From positions 1 through 6,531 of the forward strand of contig JAULZZ010000118.1 in the NCBI GenBank assembly GCA_032117095.1: 6,531 nucleotides of DNA, written 5' to 3'. Source of the stretch: REEB470 sp032117095 (lineage in GTDB: Bacteria; Bacillota; Bacilli; Paenibacillales; YIM-B00363). Positions 1-4,647 of the stretch are shown here, piece after piece. A model generated the notes under the pieces. It was not told the origin of the DNA. It did not search any database and saw only the letters and a list, made by a program, of their open reading frames with translations. Numbering within the stretch: position 1 is the first letter of the stretch; each line of letters opens with the position of its first letter. A program made the translations under genes and the position numbers.

Positions 1-24
1 CTTATCCGAAGGGAATGCTACCTC

Positions 25-390
25 ATGACATCTGATGAACGAACGATGCGCTATGTGATCGTGTCCTCCCCACAAGGCGTCTCATTTATTTATCTGCCTA
101 CCTCTTATGCCTACCAGCTCATCGCTTTGCACCAACGGCTCCACAAAGAAATCGGGAAACTCACCGCAACCGATGTGCCGTCCGTCCCCGTCGTACTGGC
201 AGAATGCGCACACCTAGAACTGACGAATCCACACTGTAAAATAGAAACCGGACTGGCGTATGTTCAGACGTTGGAACAACGTTTTGTGGCGATCACGGAA
301 GAAACGTATCCGCTCATCTCCCTATTGACGGAAATCCGCGCCTTACTCGCCCAACTCGAACAGTGGATCCAAGAACAACAAGAAGCGTAA
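25..390 (+). CDS. Hypothetical protein, 121 aa
   Basis: I do not recognise this protein. It is predicted soluble: no signal peptide, no membrane segment, no cysteine cluster. A beta-rich beginning (MRYVIVSSPQGVSFIYL at about residues 8-24) is followed by a helix (about 26-44), and the last 30 residues form an acidic, glutamine-rich helix ending in EQWIQEQQEA. ATG 25 is chosen because AAGGGA at 9-14 lies 10 bases upstream. An internal ATG at 46 has no such site. The frame is open back to base 1, so an earlier start outside the window cannot be excluded. The gene is closed by its own terminator (410-439), which separates it from the short gene downstream. Third-position bases and an uninterrupted frame support real coding; function is unknown. 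Confidence 0.7.
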   Translation: MTSDERTMRYVIVSSPQGVSFIYLPTSYAYQLIALHQRLHKEIGKLTATDVPSVPVVLAECAHLELTNPHCKIETGLAYVQTLEQRFVAITEETYPLISLLTEIRALLAQLEQWIQEQQEA

Positions 391-409
391 CTGTGCCTTG
401 GGCGAACGT

Positions 410-439
410 CGGCTGTGCACGCTGTACAGCCGATTTTTT
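410..439 (+). terminator. Intrinsic terminator of the 121-aa gene
   Basis: A 10-bp stem (CGGCTGTGCA at 410-419 with TGTACAGCCG at 423-432, including one G-U pair) closes a CGC loop. It is followed by A and six T (434-439). It begins 20 bases after the stop codon and reads in the gene's direction. This is a classic Rho-independent terminator. Confidence 0.9.
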
Positions 440-501
440 GTTCCACTCTGCCACAAAACCCCATTTTTTAGTAGGGACACGCACCACAATAGGACATTTT
501 A

Positions 502-509
502 CATACGTT
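502..509 (+). promoter_or_regulatory. Possible sporulation-type -10 element for cmpA
   Basis: CATACGTT at 502-509 resembles the -10 box of mother-cell sigma factors (SigE CATACAnT; SigK CATAnnnT). A start about 7 bases downstream would give a leader of roughly 26 bases before ATG 542. No convincing SigE -35 element is visible at the usual 13-15 base spacing (GCACCACA at 481-488 is poor). An ACC at 483-485 would suit a SigK-like -35. B. subtilis cmpA is known to be SigE-dependent; the assignment here is inference from a weak match. Confidence 0.3.
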
Positions 510-526
510 GAAAGGAGAAACGCTCC

Positions 527-534
527 AAAGGAGG
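527..534 (+). promoter_or_regulatory. Strong ribosome binding site of cmpA
   Basis: AAAGGAGG at 527-534 is a nearly full complement of the 3' end of 16S rRNA. It lies 7 bases before ATG 542. It is the strongest Shine-Dalgarno match in the window, and it decides that the 34-codon frame behind it is translated. Confidence 0.9.
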
Positions 535-541
535 CGCACGC

Positions 542-646
542 ATGCCACAGTGGCTTTGTCACCAATTGATGTTCGCTTATTTGCGAAAAGATACAAAGAA
601 AATTCGTTGGCTAAACGAATGCTGGTATTTTTATCGTGCGAAATAA
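542..646 (+). CDS. cmpA: Cortex morphogenetic protein CmpA-like, 34 aa
   Basis: A 34-codon gene, too short for most gene finders. It begins MPQWLCHQLMFAYL and ends LNECWYFYRAK. The Met-Pro-x-Trp-Leu start, a basic middle (RKDTKKIRW) and the terminal LNxCWYFYR block match what I know of B. subtilis CmpA (37 aa). CmpA is a cytoplasmic mother-cell protein that works with SpoIVA and ClpXP as a quality control linking coat and cortex assembly. There is no signal peptide or membrane helix. It has a near-perfect ribosome binding site and an ATG start. In other Bacillales I recall it close to tex (ydcI) and sprT (ydcK), in the neighbourhood of alr-mazEF, so the location is consistent. Here it converges on mazF, leaving 41 bases between them and no visible terminator. 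The family call rests on remembered motifs; no alignment was run. Confidence 0.85.
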   Translation: MPQWLCHQLMFAYLRKDTKKIRWLNECWYFYRAK

Positions 647-687
647 GCGCAAGTCGTACGCACCGCTTCACCAGTATCGCATAACGG

Positions 688-1038
688 CTAAAAATCAATA
701 AGCCCAACACTGACTTGGAGCGATTCCTCTACTTTTTTCATCGTTTCATCGTCAAGATGTGTAATTTTATCGGTGAGCCGTTGTTTGTCTATTGTACGAA
801 TTTGTTCCAACAAGACGACGGAATCCCGCTCAAATCCGTGTGCTTTCGCATCAATTTCGACGTGTGTCGGGAGCTTGGCTTTTTGGATTTGTGCCGTGAT
901 CGCAGCGATGATGACCGTAGGCGAAAAACGATTGCCGATGTCATTTTGGATGACAAGCACCGGACGTACCCCCCCCTGCTCAGACCCGACAACGGGAGAT
1001 AAATCGGCATAAAATACGTCTCCACGCTTGACGTTCAA
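688..1038 (-). CDS. mazF: MazF/EndoA-type endoribonuclease toxin, 116 aa
   Basis: Sequence-specific mRNA interferase of the PemK/MazF family, near-identical by eye to B. subtilis EndoA (NdoA), which cuts single-stranded RNA at UACAU. Visible landmarks are KRGDVFYADLSPVVGSEQGG at 4-23, R25 and T48 (equivalents of the catalytic pair), the IQNDIGNRFSPT stretch (30-41), and LLEQIRTIDKQRL (76-88) with Q79. Length matches the family. It starts with TTG; GTGGGGTG (1045-1052) lies 6 bases upstream and overlaps the antitoxin stop. Only 3 bases separate it from mazE, so the two are transcribed together and probably translationally coupled. In B. subtilis the toxin is neutralised by the RHH antitoxin, which covers its RNA groove. 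All key residues are intact, so it should be active. Confidence 0.98.
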   Translation of the reverse strand: MNVKRGDVFYADLSPVVGSEQGGVRPVLVIQNDIGNRFSPTVIIAAITAQIQKAKLPTHVEIDAKAHGFERDSVVLLEQIRTIDKQRLTDKITHLDDETMKKVEESLQVSVGLIDF

Positions 1039-1041
1039 CCG

Positions 1042-1323
1042 CTACACCCCACTTACGAGTCGATTTAGCGTGCCCTCAGCCTCTTCTTCTGCTAAGAACG
1101 CTTCTATGCACATGGTCAAATTAATTTTCGCCATTTCTACATAGCCGTGTTGCATCATTTCACGCAAATATTGCTTTTTGCGCTCTGCCAAGTACAGGCG
1201 CATCGCCTGACGAATGAGTTCACTGCGATTGGAATTTTCGAGTTCTACGATGCCATCGACTTCTTCGAGTAGATGGTCGGGCAAACTAATCATGATTCTT
1301 TTCGTATTATGAAGCGTCGCCAA
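1042..1323 (-). CDS. mazE: MazE/EndoAI-type ribbon-helix-helix antitoxin, 93 aa
   Basis: Antitoxin partner of the MazF immediately downstream. The N-terminal half (about 9-48, beginning KRIMISLPDHLLEEVD and continuing NRSELIRQAMRLYL) is a CopG-type ribbon-helix-helix DNA-binding fold. The C-terminal part (GYVEMAKINL at 60-69, then EAFLAEEEAEGTLNRLVSG) is the conserved tail that wraps around the toxin in EndoAI. The start is placed at TTG 1323 because GGGGGTG (1333-1339) is 9 bases upstream and the resulting length equals the 93 aa of B. subtilis EndoAI. The longer frame back to 1410 has an atypical Cys/Arg-rich beginning, and its internal ATG (1345-1347) has a GGTGG only one base away. Such antitoxins often repress their own promoter; a palindrome 149 bases upstream is a candidate site but unproven. 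Confidence 0.93.
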   Translation of the reverse strand: MATLHNTKRIMISLPDHLLEEVDGIVELENSNRSELIRQAMRLYLAERKKQYLREMMQHGYVEMAKINLTMCIEAFLAEEEAEGTLNRLVSGV

Positions 1324-1332
1324 CGGACTACA

Positions 1333-1339
1333 CACCCCC
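1333..1339 (-). promoter_or_regulatory. Ribosome binding site that fixes the mazE start
   Basis: GGGGGTG on the minus strand lies 9 bases before TTG 1323. It is a partial match to the AGGAGGTG core. No competing start between 1324 and 1410 has a site at a workable distance. The TTG start with an imperfect site suggests modest antitoxin translation. Confidence 0.6.
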
Positions 1340-1471
1340 AAAAACATGCCACCTGTTCGTCCATGCAAACATTTTCGTAAAAGAGCGACCGTGAAGGATA
1401 TCCCTACCAAAGCATATCTTACGCATAAACATGAGCAGAAAAAGCGTTTGTTTTAAGGCAAGGTGATTTTT

Positions 1472-1487
1472 TATAAACCGGTTTATA
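1472..1487. repeat. 16-base perfect palindrome in the alr-mazE gap
   Basis: TATAAACCGGTTTATA is its own reverse complement. It is flanked by a second inverted pair, GCAAGG at 1458-1463 and CCTTGC at 1495-1500, so the region could fold as a nested hairpin or bind a dimeric regulator. It is not a Rho-independent terminator in either direction, because neither side carries a T tract downstream of the stem. The position upstream of mazE on the minus strand makes an operator plausible; no -35/-10 pair around it is convincing. Confidence 0.6.
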
Positions 1488-1673
1488 GCGGTGCCCTTGC
1501 AGTCTTTTACTTTTAGAAAAGATGTACATTTTTCATTGTGATGCACTTTCGCATACTTCCTCATGTGTCGTGTCACATCACTATACGTATGCGATGACTG
1601 TACAATATATTCGCTATGCGATTTAGAAACTCCTTGCAACAGGGCAAAGCGATCGCAGTGGAAACATGTTCCA

Positions 1674-2819
1674 TCAATTGCCGCATGCACCCGCTCCATC
1701 ATAATACAAACGAGGCACTCTTTCTGAAATGCCACACAATACTTCGTACGGAATCGTTTGTCTCATCGCCGCGAGCTCATCTACAAAAATGGTCTGATCG
1801 CCACTACGTCCGATGATCACCACGTCGTCACCGATACGCGCACACAAGCCACGAGGAAGTCGTACCATGCATTGATCCATACAAATCGCCCCTACGACCA
1901 GCACGCGCACGCCAGAAAGGAGCATCTCCGCCTGCCCGCTCAATGCACGCGAAAAACCATCTGCATACCCGATTGGAATCGTCGCTATCGTCTCCTCTTG
2001 TGTCGTCACATACCGTCCCCCATAGCTCACAGGACTGCCCGGAGGCAACGTCTTCACCATGACAAGACGGGAAGTGAGCGAGAGCACGGGGCGCAGCGCC
2101 AGCGTATGTGTACGCAGACGAACCGTAGGATACACGCCATACATCCCGATCCCCAGACGTACCATCTGCTGCGTACAAGCGGGCAAGTCAATCGCAATCG
2201 CACTGTTTCCTGCGTGCACGAGCGGAACAGTGAGGGCGTGCTGTGCGATCATCTCCAACAATTGCTGGAAGCGATGGTGCTGTCCCCAAGAGAACGTCTT
2301 GTCGACTTCTTCTGCGCGTGCAAAATGGGTGTACAACCCGTCGACACGAACGCTCCCCATCGTCTGCGCAGCACGCAAAAACGCAAGCACTGCTTCATGT
2401 GCGGTGAACCCGATACGCCCCATCCCTGTATCAACCTTGACATGGACGCTCAACGGAACGTCATTGCAATCAAGCACTCGCCCAGCCGCCACCAAGGACG
2501 CGTGGTCGTACATCGTCACGTGCAGACGGTGTTGTTGGGCAAGGCGCAGTTGGTCGTGTGGCGTGTATCCGAGCACCAAAATCGGAGCGACGATCCCCCG
2601 CACACGCAATGCAACCGCTTCTTCGATGAATGCAACCCCGAGCATCGTCACCCCTGCCCGCAACACCGCCGTAGCGACTTCGAATGCCCCGTGACCATAT
2701 GCATTTGCCTTGACGACAGCCAGCTGTTGCACTGTAGCGGGCACATGTCGCCGAAATTGCCTTACATTGTATGCCAAAGCGTCCAAATCAATGTGCGCAC
2801 GCGTCCAACGGGAATCCAT
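1674..2819 (-). CDS. alr: Alanine racemase, 381 aa
   Basis: PLP-dependent cytoplasmic enzyme interconverting L- and D-alanine for peptidoglycan precursors. Both domains are complete. The TIM barrel carries the PLP lysine in AVVKANAYGHG (K37), the lysine usually carbamylated (K128 in VKVDTGMGRIG), R135, H165 and R221 in the VRLGIGMYG segment. The C-terminal beta domain has the second catalytic base Y266 in PVSYGGRY, followed by TIPIGYADG and CMDQ (M314, D315). It closes with the typical ISERVPRLY plus a ten-residue tail. ATG 2819 gives the normal family length; GGTGGGG (2830-2836) is 10 bases upstream. The frame extends open to 2891, but that would run over the promoter. A TTGACA-containing promoter lies at 2863-2891. 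The toxin-antitoxin pair follows downstream, as in B. subtilis. Confidence 0.97.
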   Translation of the reverse strand: MDSRWTRAHIDLDALAYNVRQFRRHVPATVQQLAVVKANAYGHGAFEVATAVLRAGVTMLGVAFIEEAVALRVRGIVAPILVLGYTPHDQLRLAQQHRLHVTMYDHASLVAAGRVLDCNDVPLSVHVKVDTGMGRIGFTAHEAVLAFLRAAQTMGSVRVDGLYTHFARAEEVDKTFSWGQHHRFQQLLEMIAQHALTVPLVHAGNSAIAIDLPACTQQMVRLGIGMYGVYPTVRLRTHTLALRPVLSLTSRLVMVKTLPPGSPVSYGGRYVTTQEETIATIPIGYADGFSRALSGQAEMLLSGVRVLVVGAICMDQCMVRLPRGLCARIGDDVVIIGRSGDQTIFVDELAAMRQTIPYEVLCGISERVPRLYYDGAGACGN

Positions 2820-2844
2820 GTCGGTGTCGCCCCACCACCTCGTT

Positions 2845-2859
2845 AGCAAGTTACTTGCT
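2845..2859 (-). promoter_or_regulatory. Inverted repeat at the alr transcription start
   Basis: AGCAAGT-T-ACTTGCT is a 7+7 inverted repeat with a single central base. It begins 3 bases downstream of the alr -10 box, so it covers the expected start point. It could be a repressor operator. As RNA it could form a 6-bp hairpin at the 5' end of the message. Neither is shown by the sequence alone. Confidence 0.5.
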
Positions 2860-2862
2860 TCT

Positions 2863-2891
2863 ATGTTAGCCTCAAACCGCCTCCATGTCAA
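2863..2891 (-). promoter_or_regulatory. SigA-type promoter of alr
   Basis: On the minus strand a perfect -35 TTGACA (2886-2891), a 17-base spacer and a -10 TAACAT (2863-2868, four of six) point at alr, leaving a leader of about 37 bases. It stands back to back with the promoter of the riboswitch gene: the two -35 boxes are 22 bases apart. Confidence 0.75.
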
Positions 2892-2913
2892 ACAACACCA
2901 TGTTTTGCTTGGG

Positions 2914-2942
2914 TTGACTTCTGTATATTATCCCATTATAAT
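2914..2942 (+). promoter_or_regulatory. Near-consensus SigA promoter of the riboswitch-TerC unit
   Basis: TTGACT (2914-2919), a 17-base spacer and a perfect TATAAT (2937-2942). Transcription should begin near 2949, a few bases before the aptamer. Such a strong promoter fits a gene controlled mainly after initiation by its leader RNA. Confidence 0.92.
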
Positions 2943-2954
2943 ACAAACTGTGCT

Positions 2955-3090
2955 AATAGGGGAGTAGCCTTACAGCAAAGTCGTCAGTACAGAACGTATC
3001 CCGTTCTCGGCTTTGTTGACAACGCATCCACGTTGTAGCAAGACCTATGCCGCAGAGGACTCTTCTTGCGGTTTAGGTCTTATTCATTTT
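2955..3090 (+). ncRNA. Manganese riboswitch (yybP-ykoY) with terminator platform
   Basis: The aptamer has the family's conserved blocks in order: GGGGAGTAGC (2959-2968), GCAAAGTCGTCAGTAC (2975-2990), CGGCTTTGTTGACA (3008-3021) and AGCAAGACC (3037-3045). Helices visible are P1 ATAGG/CCTAT (2956-2960 with 3044-3048), CAAAG/CTTTG (2976-2980 with 3011-3015), AGAACG/CGTTCT (2991-2996 with 3002-3007) and ACAACG/CGTTGT (3019-3024 with 3031-3036). The 3' strand of P1 is also the left arm of a terminator hairpin, AGACCTA (3041-3047) with TAGGTCT (3074-3080), reinforced by CCGCA/TGCGG (3050-3054 with 3067-3071) and followed by an imperfect T-rich run (3081-3090). In this family Mn2+ binding stabilises the aptamer, so the expected logic is manganese = read-through (an ON switch). 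Confidence 0.97.
3041..3090 (+). terminator. Riboswitch-controlled terminator hairpin
   Basis: The outer stem AGACCTA/TAGGTCT (3041-3047 with 3074-3080) and inner stem CCGCA/TGCGG are followed by TATTCATTTT. The hairpin overlaps aptamer P1 by its left arm, so the two structures are mutually exclusive. The T run is interrupted, so termination may be incomplete. The ribosome binding site of the gene (3097-3104) lies outside the hairpin, which argues for transcriptional rather than translational control. Confidence 0.8.
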
Positions 3091-3111
3091 ACCGAGAAAG
3101 GGAGTGGGTTT

Positions 3112-3819
3112 ATGGAACTTTTTTCACCAGAATTTTGGACAGCGCTCGGGATCATCATTTTCATTGATCTCATCTTAGCTGGGGACAATGCGATCGTCAT
3201 CGCCCTTGCTGCCCGGAAATTGCCCGCCCATCAACAAAAAAAGGCGATATTCTGGGGTACGTTTGGTGCCATCGCGATCCGACTTGTTGCGACGCTGGCA
3301 GTCGTCTACTTGATGAAAGTCCCTGGTTTACAACTTGTGGGCGGATTACTGCTCGTATGGATCGCCTATAAGCTGTTACTCGTCCATGAGCCCCACAAAG
3401 AAATCCAACCGAAGGACACGTTGATCGCCTCGATCCGCACGATCGTCGTCGCAGATGCCGCCATGGGCATCGACAACGTCATCGCTGTTGCCGGCGCCGC
3501 CAAAGGCGACATGCTTCTCGTCATCATCGGGTTGCTCGTCACGATTCCCATTATCGTCTGGGGCAGTACGTTGTTCATCAAGTTGGTAAATCGTTTCCCG
3601 ATTATTATTTATGTAGGATCTGCAGTACTCGCCTATACTGCCGCCAAAATGATCACACACGAGAAATTTATCGATGGGTGGTTGAAATCCGAACCGATCG
3701 CACCGTACGAACCATTCATCCATTGGACGTTCGTCGTGCTCGTCGTCGTCTTGACAGTAGTCATCGGAAAAATAGTGAACAACCGCTACGCCAAGTCACA
3801 TCCTTCGCCGTCAAAATAA
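3112..3819 (+). CDS. yjbE: TerC-family membrane protein, YjbE type, probable Mn2+ exporter, 235 aa
   Basis: Polytopic inner-membrane protein of the TerC family, resembling the riboswitch-linked YjbE group. Hydrophobic segments lie at roughly 8-30, 46-68, 70-90, 108-130, 133-155, 162-180 and 202-221. The two family signatures with acidic membrane residues are present: DLILAGDNAIVI (D19, D25, N26) and VADAAMGIDNVIAVAGAA (D115, D121, N122). These are taken to coordinate the transported metal. TerC relatives in B. subtilis (YkoY/MeeY, YceF/MeeF) are tied to Mn2+ export, and the leader here is a Mn2+ riboswitch, so manganese efflux or metalation of secreted proteins is the likely role. ATG 3112 is preceded by AAAGGGAG (3097-3104) at 7 bases. 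The longer frame from 3013 begins inside the riboswitch and is not used. The symbol is given at family level; ykoY-like is the alternative. Confidence 0.93.
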   Translation: MELFSPEFWTALGIIIFIDLILAGDNAIVIALAARKLPAHQQKKAIFWGTFGAIAIRLVATLAVVYLMKVPGLQLVGGLLLVWIAYKLLLVHEPHKEIQPKDTLIASIRTIVVADAAMGIDNVIAVAGAAKGDMLLVIIGLLVTIPIIVWGSTLFIKLVNRFPIIIYVGSAVLAYTAAKMITHEKFIDGWLKSEPIAPYEPFIHWTFVVLVVVLTVVIGKIVNNRYAKSHPSPSK

Positions 3820-3848
3820 CGCGTTTAACTATCGCACACCACGCAAAT

Positions 3849-3900
3849 AGGGCGTTCCCATGGATAGAAGCGATTGCCTTCTGTGGGACAGCCCTTTTTT
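3849..3900 (+). terminator. Intrinsic terminator of the TerC gene
   Basis: AGGGC/GCCCT (3849-3853 with 3891-3895), TCCCA/TGGGA (3856-3860 with 3884-3888) and an inner AGAAG/CTTCT form a long interrupted hairpin, followed directly by TTTTT (3896-3900). It starts 30 bases after the stop codon. On the opposite strand there is no T tract of quality, so it is not an equally good terminator for the convergent gene. Confidence 0.9.
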
Positions 3901-3946
3901 CGTTGGTGATGGTGTACCCTATGAAAAGGAGAGAGTGTCTTTGTCG

Positions 3947-4447
3947 CTACACACGCTCGCCGGTCAGTCGTTTTTGGTTCATATAATCCGTCTCATAATG
4001 TGCGAGCTCCTCGCGCAATTCTTCGAAAATCCGTGCCAAGGACAAGGTCAAATCACGGATCGCCCGATGTGGCTTTTTGCGAAAACGAATTGCATCTTGT
4101 CCTGTATAGGCGTAGCGCCCTTCTTCTGAATAACATTCATATTTTGGGTAAAAAAAGCTGTTGATCGAGTGATGGTAGGCATCATAGAGCAAGCGCTCGC
4201 CTTGTTCGGCGTGAAAGGTCGGACGACGCAACAACGCACTGAGTTTTTCGTTAATCCGTTCCGTAAGCACGAGCAGTTGCCGAATATCCGACAAATATCC
4301 GCGGTAAAATTGTTCCATCTCTTCGTTTGCATCGGGGTTTAATGCGGATAATGTTGTCGCATTTAAGAACGGTTCAATCGTAGAAATAACATACTCAAAC
4401 TGTCTGTGTGTCGTGGCGCATCTGCGATGTATCGTATCCAAATTCAT
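3947..4447 (-). CDS. YpuI/DUF3907-like protein, 166 aa
   Basis: Predicted cytoplasmic, mostly helical protein of unknown biochemical role. It resembles the Bacillales YpuI family (DUF3907): LSDIRQLLVLTERI (52-65), YHHSINSFFYPK (91-102) followed by the hallmark-like AYTGQDAIRFR (113-123), and a C-terminal helix ending ELREELAHYETDY (143-155). In B. subtilis ypuI sits beside scpAB and dacB; that neighbourhood is not seen here, so context does not help. ATG 4447 is chosen over the upstream in-frame TTG 4468 because AAGGGGTG (4455-4462) lies 7 bases before it, and the TTG alternative would overlap that site. No signal peptide or membrane helix. It is transcribed away from the protease gene and convergent with the TerC gene. 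The coding status is firm; the family name comes from remembered motifs without a search. Confidence 0.8.
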   Translation of the reverse strand: MNLDTIHRRCATTHRQFEYVISTIEPFLNATTLSALNPDANEEMEQFYRGYLSDIRQLLVLTERINEKLSALLRRPTFHAEQGERLLYDAYHHSINSFFYPKYECYSEEGRYAYTGQDAIRFRKKPHRAIRDLTLSLARIFEELREELAHYETDYMNQKRLTGERV

Positions 4448-4499
4448 GTTCCAACACCCCTTTTTCAAATTTTTAAAGCAGGATCGCTTTCACTCCCAT

Positions 4500-4528
4500 A
4501 TAATACCATATCATATGTGTTTGTGGAA
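4500..4528 (-). promoter_or_regulatory. Possible extended -10 promoter of the ypuI-like gene
   Basis: On the minus strand TGG directly precedes TATTAT (TATTAT at 4500-4505), giving an extended -10 motif. The hexamer 17 bases upstream, TTCCAC (4523-4528), is a poor -35, as is typical for extended -10 promoters. It would leave a leader of about 45 bases. Confidence 0.45.
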
Positions 4529-4633
4529 GCTTTTTTTTCATCAAAGTGCGATATTCGCGCATTTCAAATTTTGGGATGTATGCTTTGTGCTGTCTCGCAC
4601 CACGCTATACGCACCCATCATTCGCGCGTTTAC

Positions 4634-4640
4634 GGGGAGG
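4634..4640 (+). promoter_or_regulatory. Ribosome binding site fixing the protease TTG start
   Basis: GGGGAGG at 4634-4640 lies 7 bases before TTG 4648. The nearest ATG downstream (4668) is out of frame, so this site decides the start. I see no confident promoter in the roughly 130 bases before it; TATACG near 4609 with TTTGTG upstream is only a weak pair. Confidence 0.85.
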
Positions 4641-4647
4641 TTTTTAT

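Larger units (their letters stand above)
1324..1673 (-). other. 350-base gap between alr and mazE
   Basis: No convincing gene. The stretch is more AT-rich than the flanking genes. It holds a perfect palindrome at 1472-1487, the mazE ribosome binding site, and weak promoter-like hexamers only (for example TATGCT about 85 bases before mazE). I see no intrinsic terminator after alr, so read-through from alr into mazEF is possible. One minus-strand frame (GTG 1735 to a TAG at 1328, 135 codons) stays open across the whole gap and overlaps the end of alr. It has no ribosome binding site worth the name and uses rarer codons in its second half, so I do not call it a gene; see the findings. A direct repeat TATGCGAT (1588-1595 and 1615-1622) is probably chance. 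Confidence 0.5.

Noticed and set aside
612..668. Possible hairpin GTGCG/CGCAC between cmpA and mazF
   Set aside because: Only 5 bp with an 18-base loop and no T tract on either strand.
1042..1410. Longer 122-codon form of the antitoxin
   Set aside because: The extra 29 residues are unlike RHH antitoxins, there is no usable ribosome binding site, and the shorter form equals the EndoAI length.
1583..1622. ATACGTAT palindrome and TATGCGAT direct repeat in the alr-mazE gap
   Set aside because: Eight-base matches of this kind are expected by chance in such a stretch, and neither is aligned with a promoter.
1758..2846. Long plus-strand open frame (362 codons) opposite alr
   Set aside because: Antisense shadow of a fully conserved alr gene. 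Its translation is rich in Arg, His and Cys without any family-like motif.
3013..3111. N-terminal extension of the TerC frame from an ATG at 3013
   Set aside because: It begins inside the riboswitch aptamer and crosses the terminator hairpin. ATG 3112 has a good ribosome binding site and gives the normal family N-terminus (MELFSPEFW).
3941..4129. Plus-strand TTG frame with AAAGGAGAG 7 bases upstream (3925-3933)
   Set aside because: It runs antisense into the ypuI-like gene, whose frame shows conserved-looking motifs. The product has no recognisable features. The Shine-Dalgarno-like string is probably chance, though it is curiously well spaced.
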